Below the pieces are notes generated by a model. It made no database searches and was not told the DNA's origin. It worked only from the letters and a program-made list of their open reading frames with translations. The translations under genes and the position numbers were made by a program. 64,000 nucleotides of DNA from Collybiopsis luxurians FD-317 M1 (lineage: Eukaryota > Basidiomycota > Agaricomycetes > Agaricales > Omphalotaceae): the NCBI GenBank assembly GCA_000827265.1, contig KN834767.1:343329-407328 (forward strand), written 5' to 3'. Within the stretch, counting starts at the first letter, position 1. The number at the start of each line of letters is the position of its first letter. Shown here in pieces: positions 22,193-33,386 of this stretch.

Positions 22193-24151
22193 TTAGCGAT
22201 CAGACCTGAACAAAATGTCAATAAGTAGCGGAATACCAGATTCATAAGCTTACCCTTTGAAATCCAGATGCAGATGGTAGATTCCAATGACCTTCACAGG
22301 AAGGTCCTTCTTGGATGGCAATGGACCAGGGACAAAGACCTTGTCAGTGTTCAGCCGGGGAAGTACGGTTTCAGGATATTGAGCAAGATCAGCATATTGA
22401 AGAGAGTCGGGTACTGCTGCAAGAAATGGTATTGTAACTGATTTAGTAGCGGAAGGAGAAACGTAAACGCATTCAATGGTAGTGAAACCCTGGGCAGCAA
22501 GCCACTCGAGCCCTTTTAGGCTGACACCATGTAGGCACGACATTGATGATTGAAATATGATTACATGGGTTGCTGTTACAACCAACATAGAGTCAAAAGT
22601 CAGGAATATACGACTGGACGGTCGGTAATAGTGACCCAGTTTGAATTCGGGGGGATTTTTTGCTTCAAAGACATACACATAGCATTTCTTCATAGAAAAA
22701 GGATAGCATTCAGCGGGGGTGCTTTTACTGACCCAGTATCGTTTCGCCCGGCCCGGAATGCGTGCTCTCTTGGATGGGTGAAACATAAAGCAGTTCAAGA
22801 CTACGTCCCGGCAAAGGAAATCATGATAGTTTAGGTCATAAAAGTATGATGCCAATGTCGCGTCCTCAATGCCATCGCCGGCTGCAAGGTAGTTGAATAA
22901 ATTGACTCGGTTCACCTTGAACTTTGAACGAATTGCTTCCACAATGATATCCAGAACCATTTCCGTGGGAGGTCGAATCTCATACTGAGACCTATCCTCA
23001 TTGTTCCAAGGGAATACTGACATGAACTGGTGTCGAATAGATTCGCCGACCATCGGTTCCGCTGCACTGCTCAAAGGGTTAAAGAGGTCGACCGAGTTGA
23101 CGTGAGTAAAGACATCCAGGCCCAGTCGCTTTGCGGTATTTTCCAAGTGCAATATGCGACCATCTAGCGAAGGAGCATATCTATAAGCGTCTCGGGCTGA
23201 GCCCCCGAGGATGTTGTGGAACTTAACCAAGTGCTCTGCTTTGACCTCCGAAAACGTTTCCTCTTGCAGCTGAAGTCTACAAAGTTGAATTGATATAGAT
23301 GTTTTGCGCCTGGACCCAAGTTCGAACATACCCAGCAATCAGTTCCTCGGCTGACCATTCCCGCATGACATAATAAAAAACCATTTTCGGCACTTTGGTA
23401 GTCCAACTGACTCGTTCCTTTCTTGGTGCAGCTGCCTGGATGATGAAGCGCCCAGCCAAGTACACCGAGGATGGAACGTCCCAAAGATCCTGGCTGGAAT
23501 CAACAAGACACCACACAGTTTGGTCGAGGATATTCCGAAGACGTCGATCTGAACATTGAGCAAAGGGTGCAGTATACATTTGACCATCTTGCCAAAGGAG
23601 AACTTCGTCCCTGCGATGAACGAACAGAGTAGGAAGGTTGAGTGCGATTCTGGTGGTCCATATATAGTATAAAAAATATGATTTGCCTATCATAGGGGTA
23701 AGAACTAACGATGAAAGAGATTAAAAGAAAGAGTCACCGATCCCAGGATGCCCTGTAACAGCAAGTCCGGCTTGTATGCAGGTGCGCAAATGACCCTTAA
23801 ATGGATTCGGGTACTCAGTTTCATCTTTGCAGAGGTTATCAGTGGGGGTGAAAGATATCGGTAAAATCGATTCGGTACTACTGAGTGTAAGGGTCAGTTG
23901 TAGTAATCAATGGGATCCAAACTAGATATATGCCTGATCAAACACTCGATCCATTGAAGAATCGCAGTCAGGCCGTCGTGAAACTCTTGACGAATCATTA
24001 TTGGCATTGATCCACCAGATGTGAATGTCCATATCTTCTTGGGTAGTTGGAGTCCATCGTACGAAGAGGTGACTTCGACCTGCTGAAACCCTGGGAGTTT
24101 GTAGGCGATAGGTTTGAAGATCTGATCAGAATCAGTCATGATCATGGTCAT
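22193..24151 (-). CDS. Crinkler/RHS-type P-loop protein
   Basis: From the ATG at 24151 the protein has an N-terminal segment with IWTFTSGGSMPIMI and then a Walker A motif GHPGIGKS split by an intron (the donor lies between 23690 and 23750). The next residues, YFLYYIWTTR, are typical of the Crinkler/retrotransposon-hot-spot (RHS) NTPases common in basidiomycetes. Further family-like features follow: VWCLVDSSQD, then FIIQAAAPRKERVSW and VMREWSAEELI. The long last coding block, 22250-23338, is alpha/beta in character and ends LHLDFKG, after which a GT-AG intron leads to a short final exon ending at the TAA at 22193-22195. Length is about 580 residues. Role unknown: family members include effector-like and nuclear NTPases. 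No disruption was seen. Confidence 0.65.
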
Positions 24152-24280
24152 GGAAAGGCATGGACCGACTCATGGTCTCAGAATTCGTTTCATTCGAAAA
24201 TCTTATCTTATCCCAAGCACGTGATGGTTATCTACTCGTCACCAGCGACCGCGTCCATCGACTAGCCTCCTTCACCATCG

Positions 24281-25475
24281 ATGCCGCCCAAAGCCAGCTC
24301 CGCCGCTAGCAAGGCTAAATATTCTTCTCCAGGCAAAGCATTTCGCGGAAAAGGCAAAAAGACCTCAGATACGCTGCCCTCAGCTGAGCGCGTAAAGCGT
24401 CTTTACAGTTCTCTCGTCGCCCAAATTGACGGAGGTCATTGGAAGGGCGCAGAAAAGACCTGCGATAAAAGTATAGTTTTGTCCATTACATCCTGCGGCA
24501 TTGATGTTCATTCTATTCATTCTCGCAGTCCTTCGTATTGACCCAAATGATAGCGACGCCCGACAAACAAAACTTTTCATTCTCTTGCAGCGAGAAGATT
24601 ATGTCAAGGCTCTAGAGCTTACAGATGACGCTTCATCTACACTTAGTGACTCTGAAGCAGTTTCGGTACAAGATAAGCTCTTTGAGAAGGCGTATACGCT
24701 GTATCGGATGAAGCAGGAATCGGAGGCACAGCGGGTGTTGGAGCAGATCAAGGAATCTGCTCGTGGTGTGGAGGAGGAAAGGGGAGTTTTGCATTTGGAG
24801 GCTCAGTTGGTGGGTCTTAGAGTCCAGATTGTCCGCTCAATAAGGACTCACTTTGCGATCCCTAGAACTACCGACAAGGTAACTATCAACAAGCCTACGA
24901 CCTCTACCAACAACTCTTCGACACCTCAGACCCGTCTTCGGAAGAGAGCCATGATGTCCAGAACAATCTTTACGCCTCACAGACATACCTTGATTTTATC
25001 AATTCGGGGTATCTTCAAGCTATCGATGTCGCTCGAACCGCAGATTCTAGTACAGTAAATACGTTGAGGGATATCGAAAATCTTCCGCCGCCTACGATTG
25101 CTTCGACTTCAGCTGTTACTGTTTCTTTATCAACTGCGAAAGGTGCCCCGACAGGTACAGTTGAGGAGAAGAAGAAAGTCCGCATGAGGAGGGTGCCAAA
25201 GGGTGTTGTACCGGGGGTTACTCCTCCTCCGGACCCCGAACGTTGGATCAAAAAGGTGACCTGCTTTCGCTATGACGGTTGGCCGTATAACCAATCAACT
25301 GATTATCCATGTTCTTCATCTTCAGAGCCAACGAAGTACCCAACCGACATATGGAAGGAAAGGCGGTAGGGGGAGAGCTACAGGTGCGACGCAGGGATTC
25401 ACCACTGAAGCACCGGCGCCAGCTACGGCTGGGGGTGGATCAGGCGGAGGAGGGAAGGGTAAGAAGAAGAAGTAG
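24281..25475 (+). CDS. SRP72: SRP72, shortened
   Basis: Signal recognition particle subunit SRP72, which binds SRP RNA with SRP68 in co-translational ER targeting. The ATG at 24281 opens the basic N-terminus, then TPR-like helices (RIDPNDSDARQ, YVKALELTDD, YRQGNYQQAYDLYQQLFD, VQNNLYASQTYLDFI). The protein then goes straight into the C-terminal RNA-binding module: MRRVPKGVVPGVTPPPDPERWIKK, an intron, and SQRSTQPTYGRKGG with ATGATQG and a Gly/Lys tail. Four or so exons give roughly 330 residues, about half of the usual 560-670. The missing part is the central TPR array; both ends and frame are intact. It starts 129 bp from the divergent Crinkler-like gene, with a CACGTG in between. Confidence 0.75.
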
Positions 25476-25999
25476 ATATATCCCCAGAGTCGTAGAACGG
25501 AACATCACTCTTCTCTTCTACTTCCACTGATACCGGGTATGATACGGAGTACATCATTTCTGCTGTCTCAATGAAGCTTCGACCAAAACTAGATTCTCGT
25601 GGATTTCGCCGTAAGTACTAGGTAGGGCAGTTCCGGGTACGTTGAACTCTTTTGGTTCTGACATCCCGATGAAAAGGCTTCGGAGGCCCCGTCGGGAGGC
25701 AGATTTCAGTGGGTGCCTGTCGACAGTGCCATGCATAACATGAGAGATGAATGTTTGTAATACTGTAAATGCTAGTGATACGATATGTAATCCAATGAAT
25801 TGCTGTCAATTCTAGCTGGAGTGAAGGCTGGAGTGAAGGCCCGTCGGAGATTGGCGCTCGAGCACGCCATGGAGCATTTATAGTATCGCAAGATGCCTGA
25901 CTCGGATATTTTCTCTGCGTTGTTACTCTTCTCTTCTTGTTTGCAACCTTGCCGGACTCAAGGACGCGTTTGTCCTTGACCTTTTAGTACTGACACAAA
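25476..25999. other. Intergenic, no gene seen
   Basis: Between SRP72 and the fusion gene. No protein-like frame and no clear TATA box were seen. The ATG at 26000 follows a short pyrimidine-rich stretch. Confidence 0.45.
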
Positions 26000-28900
26000 A
26001 TGTCCCCTACAATCGATACAAAAACCGCTGTACAGCATGATTTACCAACTCCAGATCCAGAGTCTCCGTTGAGGCCTCGTCAGCCATACAGGCTGTCGAC
26101 GCTCTGTGTCACCGTAGAAAATCCATCGATGAAGGACCAGTATGGGAGCAGCTCCGTTCCAATCTATCAGAGCGCTACTTTTAAAGGCGTTGGAAACGAA
26201 TATGATTATTCTAGAAGTGGTAATCCAACGCGCAGCCATTTGGGTCGGTAGCTTTGCTTGTTTCAAGTTTTCCATGTATCCTAAAATGTCCATCGAACAG
26301 AACACCATATCGCAAAAATCTCATCGGCTGCTCGCGCCTTTGCTGTTTCTTCGGGAATGGCTGCTCTAGACGTCATTTTGCGTCTGCTGAAACCCGGAGA
26401 TGAGGTTATTGCTGGCGACGATCTTTACGGCGGAACCAACAGGCTTCTCACCTTCATTCGTACCCATGTTGGTGTGACTGTCCACCATGTAGACACGACC
26501 GATCCAAATGCTGTCATTCCCTTCATCCATCCCACAAAAACTGCCATGGTGCTCCTCGAATCTCCGACAAATCCTCTTCTTAAGATTGCAGATTTGGCCC
26601 TCATCAGCAAAGAAGTCAAAGAACGCGCACCAAATGCCATCGTCGTTGTCGACAATACCATGATGAGCCCGTATCTTCAGCGCCCACTAGAGCATGGGGC
26701 CGACATCGTTTACGACAGTGCTACAAAGTATCTTAGCGGTCATCACGACCTCATGGCCGGTTTGATTACCTGTAACCGAGATGACCTAGCCAAGGTATGC
26801 GTGTATTTGTCCTGACTTTTTCTCTCAAGATCTTCTCTTACGTCCTGCCTTTCCATTATTTTTCTGTAGCAAATTGCTTTTACGATCAACTCAGTTGGAA
26901 ACGCTCTAACTCCAATCGATTGTTTCCTGTTGCTCCGAGGAGTTAAAACAATGGCCGTCCGCATGGACCGTCAACAAACCACAGCCCAGCTTGTAGCGAC
27001 ATATCTACATGGGCTCGGATTCAAGGTCCACTACCCCGGCCTCCCAGACCATCCTGGTCGGGACATTCATCAGCGTATCGCGGACGGCAACGGAGCGGTT
27101 CTCAGCTTCGAGACAGGCGATAAAGAAATGAGTGAGAAGATTGTTGGGGGTACCAGACTTTGGGGGATCAGTGTAAGCTTTGGCTGCGTGAATAGCTTGA
27201 TTAGTATGCCCTGTGTCATGTCGTACGTTCCCCTCATTCTCCTCGACCGTTTCTTATTTGTTGAGGTATCTCCTATTCTAGCCATGCTTCAATCGACCCT
27301 GCAACACGGGCAGCTCGGGGACTCCCTGAAGACCTCATTCGTCTATGCGTCGGCATAGAAGATGCATCTGACCTTTTAGATGATCTTGAACATGCCCTTG
27401 TGGACGCCGGAGCTATCGCGCTTAGTGCTCAGCAGAACAAATATGTCCGGGTGCAGCCGGGCCACGCTGCTTTGAACAAGGCCGTGGAACAGCTTGCTGT
27501 TGGAAGTAGTAGCCAGACGGTAGAACAAGAATGGTTCGTCAGTGCGCCCGGAAAGGTTATCTTATTCGGTGAACATGCCGTTGTTCATGGTGTGGTAAGT
27601 ATTCGATTCAGCTTTCCCCTCGTATCCTAGTGTTTCTTTATGTTAATCTTACCTCTGTTTTTGACTTGAACCTTTTTTTCTCCCTTTTGTGTTCCAGACC
27701 GCTATCGCAGCCGCCGTTGATCTCCGGTGCTATGGTCTAGTCACACCGCGAAACGACGGGAAACTGTCCGTTCGTTTCAACGATATAGATAATTTCTATG
27801 CCGAATGGGATATCGAGAGCCTGCCTTGGGACGCATCGGTCGTGCTAGGGCATAATGAAAGACATCCGGAGGACCTGGACCAGCCATTAATCGACGCTCT
27901 ACACACTGGCCCGCTGAAGGAGCTTGGTGTAGAGAAAGCTCAAGCCCGGAACGCTGCCCTAGCCTTCCTTTACATGTACATAAAGCTATCAAGTGCCCAG
28001 AGGTGTGTAGTAGTATAGTTTTTTTTCTCCTTCCCTTTTCTCCGACAGCTAATCATTTTTCATTTCTCCATTCCTCCCTCAGGCCCTCGGTGCACTTTGC
28101 AGCGCGTTCTACACTTCCAGTGGGTGCAGGCCTCGGATCTTCAGCTTCCTTTTCCGCCTGCGCTGCTACTACGCTCCTCCTACTCAGCGAGCGAATCGTC
28201 ATCCCTTCCATACCTGCTCCCATCTCCGCGGACCATCCTCACCTCTCCCACCACGGAAGGTATGCCCTCGAACGTCACAGTGCTGAAGAGGCCAATCGCT
28301 GGGCGTTTATCGCCGAGAAGATTTTACATGGGAACCCAAGCGGAGTGGATAATAGCGTTGCGGTATTTGGGGGTGCGTTGACCTATAACAGACCAGGCTT
28401 TGGGAAGCCTAGTGGGATGACGAGTATTCAAGGGTTAGTAGTGAAAGAGATTCATTTCGTAAGGTATACTTCCATTTCTGACAAACACCCAAACCTGTTA
28501 CAGGTTCGGCTCGCTACGGTTCCTTTTGACCAATTCCAAAGTTCCTCGGGATACGAAGAAACTTGTGGCGGGTGTTGGTTTGATGAAGCAGGAGGTTGGT
28601 GTTATCCCGCTCTCTCTTTGTTGGGAGTAAGGTCTGATTGCTCTGTCTTTTTAGCAACCGGAGGTCGTTGGTGCCATTCTCGATGCTATCGAGAACATCA
28701 GCTCGCAGGCTAAGCGTTCCTTAGCTGACTCGTCAGAGTTTGGACGAGACAATTTACTCCGGGATCTATCGGTGAGTAATGTTCGGTGTTCAAACTCTCT
28801 TTTCATTTTTGCCTCATTTTTTCTCTTTACTTAACGTATCTTATACCCCCTCTCAGGCCATGATCAACCAAAACCATAAATACCTTGTATCCCTCGGTGT

Positions 28901-29467
28901 CTCACATCCCTCATTGGAGAAGATTAGGGAAAAGACCGCAGCTCCGCCTTACAACTTAAGTACGAAACTTACCGGTGCAGGAGGTGGTGGTTGCGCCGTG
29001 ACGCTGATTCCTGACAGTAAGTACAAAATACTGTCCGTTTTATCTTATGTCCGTTCACCGGTGGTCGTTTCATTTCGGCATCGGTGTCTTTTCTTTCTAT
29101 TTGTTTGCCATTAGAGTTCCAAATAACTTTGAATTGAAATCCGTTTAACTGACTGTTTTGTGATGCAGATTTCAGCGATTCGGCAATGAAGGATTTGCTC
29201 GCAGAGCTCAGCGAGTGTGGTTTCGACCCTTACTTGACTTCAGTCGGAGGAAGTGGGCTGGGTGTTCTATCGCCATACGCCGAACATAGGAATCCCAGCG
29301 CCAATTCTGGAGTGGCTAACCAAGGTCAGGTTACGCCTCCCGAGACGCCAGGAGAAGGTGCGGGCAGTCCTGATCTTGACAACTCGTTGCGAGTGTCATT
29401 TGAGTTCCAACCCGTATCTGAACTGTCAGAGTGGGCGAGCGATCTAGGCACGTGGCTGTATGTCTGA
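26000..29467 (+). CDS. ERG12: Cystathionine beta-lyase / mevalonate kinase fusion
   Basis: One reading frame encodes two full enzymes. Exons 26000-26243, 26301-26794, 26870-27222 and 27282-27594 join in phase into a PLP-dependent Cys/Met-metabolism enzyme of the cystathionine beta-lyase type. It has YQSATFKG, YDYSRSGNPTR, VSSGMAALD, the PLP-lysine motif SATKYLSGH and the C-terminal SHASI...ARGLPEDLIRL. Inside the fourth exon, with no stop and no ATG, the frame passes through about 45 linker residues into mevalonate kinase: EWFVSAPGKVILFGEHAVVHG, then (27698 on) PVGAGLGSSASFSA (GHMP ATP loop), GNPSGVDNSV and LTGAGGGGCAVTL, ending WLYV-stop at 29467. Mevalonate kinase phosphorylates mevalonate in isoprenoid synthesis; the lyase makes homocysteine. 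About 900 residues. A GTG at 27400 is the only alternative start and is unlikely. Confidence 0.85.
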
Positions 29468-30111
29468 ATGATATGATTTAGATCGTTTGTTCGTTCGTTC
29501 CCTGTAAAAATATACAGTGCGTTACGCATCCTTTGCTTGTACTTTTTCATACCCATAGAGTACGGTGAATCCGCTTTCTTGAGAATGAACTCTTCCTTGC
29601 TTGTACGTCTCGGATGCTGTAGTCGGACTCGGACCTCAGATCTCAAGATATCCTTCGATCGTTGTATAAGATCTTGGACTTTCAGGGTTCTTAATCCTCG
29701 GACGTCACCGCGTCACCGTTGTCCGTAAAGAGTTGAGAAGGTTAATGATTGGCTCTGCTTCCAATCGATCACCCACACTCTTGAGCGTAACCACGCCGGC
29801 ACATGGATGCAGCAATTAACATGTAACAAATGCCGTCGGTAAATTCCAGTCTAATGTAATACTAGATAAACAACAGTTAGGCATACATACTTTTACAGTC
29901 TAGGGTAGGTGATTAAAGGGGATACAGGGATAGATGATACCGGGGGATCGAAGTAGTGGCCAGCCATGGTTTTGTATGGTAAGATAGTAAGTAGGAAGGA
30001 AAAAAAAAAAAAAAAAACTTTTACGGTCGTTAAGGAATAAGAAAAACGATGTCGGCAACGGAGCAAATAAGACACTAGCAAAATGACACAATTGGCCAGT
30101 GAACATCCTCT
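29468..30111. other. Convergent 3' flanks
   Basis: Shared downstream region of the fusion gene and the sesquiterpene synthase. It contains a poly-A run near 30000-30018 (plus strand) and no coding signal. Confidence 0.5.
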
Positions 30112-31460
30112 TCACTCACTCTCGGAACCAGAATCAGAGTCATTATACGGTAGAATTAGGTCTTCTGGAACCTTTCGAGATAGACAGACGATTCTGGTCT
30201 CCTTGACGTTTTCGAATTTTGATCCAAAATAACGTTCAGTTTCAAAACTCCAACTGTGCGATTTAACCGTTGTTAGCGCGTGGAGTGATCAAAAAGAGCA
30301 GAAAACTCACTCTAAATTGCCTCGCACCCAGTGGGCCATTGCATCCAGATATCGTACAACACCCGCATCGACCTCGAGTCCGAACGAAGGAATGCGTGTT
30401 CGAGCATCCAGAAAGCATTTCATGAGTTGTTCGAAGTAGACTCCGACGTAATCAGCGGCAGCTTGCAAATCAATGCTGTATTCTTTCATGAGAACAGTGA
30501 CGATGTTATTGCCGTTATGACCCTTTTTCTGTTCCATGTCGTACGAATAGACGTCCTGTCAAAACAAAACGATTGTCAGTGGCAAGCGAATAGTTTCGAA
30601 ACCCTTTTTATCGTACGTTCGCCCAGCACACCATATCAGCGGCTGCCCAGTATGCATCCATGAACGCGGCATCCTCGAAGACCATTTGAGGTAGGTCAAT
30701 CCCGAGAACGTACTCGAAGAGTCCGAAACAGAGACGAATGGCGCTGTTTTCGCGTCGAAGATGGGTAAAGGCATCGAGCCCAAGCACCTCTCCTCGTTCG
30801 CGAAGCTCTGCCTCCGTCGAAACGCATTCGATATAGTTAATGCAGTGATTCAGAAATCGTCTTCTTGAGTTAGGACCTGCCGACTGCATGTAGCGCTGTC
30901 TGAAACTACAGAAAAGAAATTCAGTTAGTGGCGATAGATCAAAGACCGAGATATATAGCGACGACTGTACATACTCTTTTGTAATTTTACACAATTTCGA
31001 TCCATCGTCGAAACCTTCGTTGAGCATGGTATTGAGATCTGGGGGAAATTTAGACGTGTGAGAAGTTTGGCAGAGACGAGACCCACAGATCTGTCCGGTA
31101 GCTCTAGCGTCTCTTCCGTTCTGGTCATCACTAACCTCGTCGACGACGAAGAGGAGGTTGACGAAATCACAACAGGTTCTAAATTGCTCATACCTAAACT
31201 CAATAAGCGGGTCAGCCAAATTGTTCGAGAGGCACACGGTAAAGGGGGATTTGTCCTCACCCAGCATACGGATATGTATGCGCTACGAGCAGCTCGTTAC
31301 ATCCTTGCATAAAAAATGTCTTTTTTTGATTTGAAAAGATGTTGTAACTGTTGATCCAATCCGCAGACTCTGCACCAGCCTGCCTATAATGCGGATTTGT
31401 GGCTCCGACAAGGGGGCAGACGGCTAACAAGTCGGGAAGGCAAAATTGGGAAGTAATCAT
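30112..31460 (-). CDS. Sesquiterpene synthase
   Basis: Class I terpene cyclase of the fungal sesquiterpene synthase family, expected to cyclise farnesyl diphosphate in the cytosol. Six exons from the ATG at 31460 give about 350 residues, the family norm. Metal-binding motifs are intact: the Asp-rich motif D-E-V-S-D-D in [12 protein letters not shown] (about residue 90), the NSE triad N-D-V-Y-S-Y-D-M-E across an intron near 30560-30610, and the late R-Y pair in ETERYFG near 30225. The family [10 protein letters not shown] and EYVLGIDLP segments are present. The first two introns were placed by phase (GTGAGG...TTTAG, then GTGGGT...CCCCAG). Transcription converges on the mevalonate-kinase fusion gene. 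Product identity cannot be read from sequence. Confidence 0.9.
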
Positions 31461-31547
31461 GAATATAAGGAGGAGTAGAAGGAGGGAGATGGAAGAAAAA
31501 GAAATACAGAGGTAACGAGAATGATCTCTGAGGAGGCCGACATACCC

Positions 31548-31555
31548 TTTTTATA
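31548..31555 (-). promoter_or_regulatory. TATA box of the sesquiterpene synthase
   Basis: The minus strand reads TATAAAAA about 90 bp upstream of the ATG at 31460. Confidence 0.6.
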
Positions 31556-31559
31556 CACA

Positions 31560-33386
31560 CCTAGCAAACTCAGGGTTGCAAGTCCTTTAGGTTCACCTCT
31601 AGGAAACGCATCTGCAGGTCTACAGTTCCGAAGATCTAGATATTCTTAGAGTAGATTTAGAAGGCGCATGGCTTCATTTCCGGTTTCATCCAGGGCAACT
31701 CGAATTTGATACCGAATGCATCTCGTGTAATTATCCGAAAGAAGCATGAGCTGAACCAAAGATAGATGTCCCTTTGGAGAATGTCAGTTCATCTGAATGG
31801 ATCTTTGCCAAGCTCGGAAAAGAAAAAAACTGGGTTCAGGTCGCTTGTTTTCACCACGAGAGGAGAAACATTCATAGTTCCCATGAAGTCGGCTGCCGAA
31901 TTCTGGTCTGAGTTTGGAATTAGGGACTCTGATGATACGATTCGTAAGCGTACTAGGCTGTCTACGGGAAAATAGACGTGATGGTTTCTTTTGCATCGAT
32001 ACGCATCTCCAACATACTTTGATAGTTATTATGTATTGAGCTGCAGTTTGAATCGAAAAATCCACGCGTCCAGGAAGGCTGACCTGTTCCCCGCTCCAGT
32101 CGTGTAGTTAAGCAATAGCCAGGCTTATGTGTAGCCGCCTGCCAAACGCTGGAAGAGTATAATCACTACATTCAAAGATGCCGAATCCAAAGGAAATAAA
32201 AATTCTAGACTGCGATCCAAGGCCTCATTGATTTTGTAGGCGGGATATAGCGCCGCGGTGTTGGCCAGAAGAGTGGTATTTTTTTTTTTTTTTCAATCAA
32301 GTGTAATAAGGTCACGCACGCTCAGAAAAGGAACTTGCATACCCACTTTTTAATATATCAAACTCTTCAGTACACAAGTTAGTATGTATTCAAGAACACA
32401 CTTACGCGCTGCCATATCTTAGGTAGAGTGAACAAGGAGGTGGTTGCCTGCCACACGCCGCTTTTCATATACATTCACAACGGATGATATGCCGGTCGAG
32501 CAGGGCGTTGGTAAGGAGCCCATCTCGATCGTTAAGCCTGTGCAGGGTCACTCAGCGGGTTAATTTTCAGCGACCGCTCAATCGACAACGTGCTGAGGAA
32601 TACTCCGCACTACAGAATTCGAGATTACGTTTGGGGAAGAAAAAAAAATAACCAGCCGAGCGTGGCCTACAGTGGTTCGTAGGGACGGGCTTATCGAAGA
32701 GCGTGGGGGGTTACTTAGGCTTTGGCAGCTGATAGGAGCATTGTGTAGGTACCTGAAGACCGTAGAATGCTTGTTAGTGATTGCGATCGAGCATTAGACT
32801 CAGAACTGGGATCAATAAAAAACCTCAATTATTGGTGCAAGTTCGGCGAATCACCCAAATTTATCGATCCATTATGTTTGCACCATGAAAAAAGCGGGAA
32901 GATGCAAAGTCAAGACCGCGCTCGATTCTTTTCGAAATTTTGGGACAGGGTAATGGCAATCCCCTCCAATGGCAATTGCAGGAATCAACGTCGATTCTGA
33001 ATTCTCTTGCCACGAGGAGATCTCAAAATACAAGATCGCTGACAATTAAACGATGGCGATCTGCACTGTGCAGTGCGTAGTGGCGTCAAGCATTCTGCTG
33101 ATCTCCGGCGACGCGCAAGGGGTCAAAGGACAAAAAAAGAAAATGCAGCACTGTTGGAAATCTAGAAAGTTCCTCCATAGAGAAATCACACCTACGAGAT
33201 CTTCTCGGAGAAATAAATAAAGTCAAAAAGCCATGAGGGTGCAACGTTTCCCGCGAAGGTATACCACAGAGAGACAAGAAACACTCGGATCCGAGGGCGA
33301 GAGCTTGTCTAGATTAGATGTAAAATTACAAGAGTTAGCAGCATATACAGATAATGGGTGAATGATAGACCGAGCAACTTAAACCC
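31560..33386. other. 1.8-kb gap without a confident gene
   Basis: The stretch is AT-rich with poly-T near 32280-32293. A plus-strand frame at about 31766-31915 reads like protein (it contains SSSEWIFAKLGKEKNWVQVA) but has no start, partner exon or known motif, and it may be a remnant. The rest shows no coding character. I saw no terminal repeats or transposase motifs. Confidence 0.4.

Noticed and set aside
27400..27630. Independent mevalonate kinase starting at a GTG
   Set aside because: Nuclear fungal genes rarely start at GTG. The residues before it complete the lyase C-terminus in the same frame.
29998..30020. Poly-A run as a retroposon tail
   Set aside because: No upstream retroposon body or target-site duplication was seen. 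It is a simple homopolymer near two converging 3' ends.
31766..31975. Small plus-strand gene in the gap after the terpene synthase
   Set aside because: The frame is short, lacks splice partners and a promoter, and a neighbouring frame looks equally protein-like.
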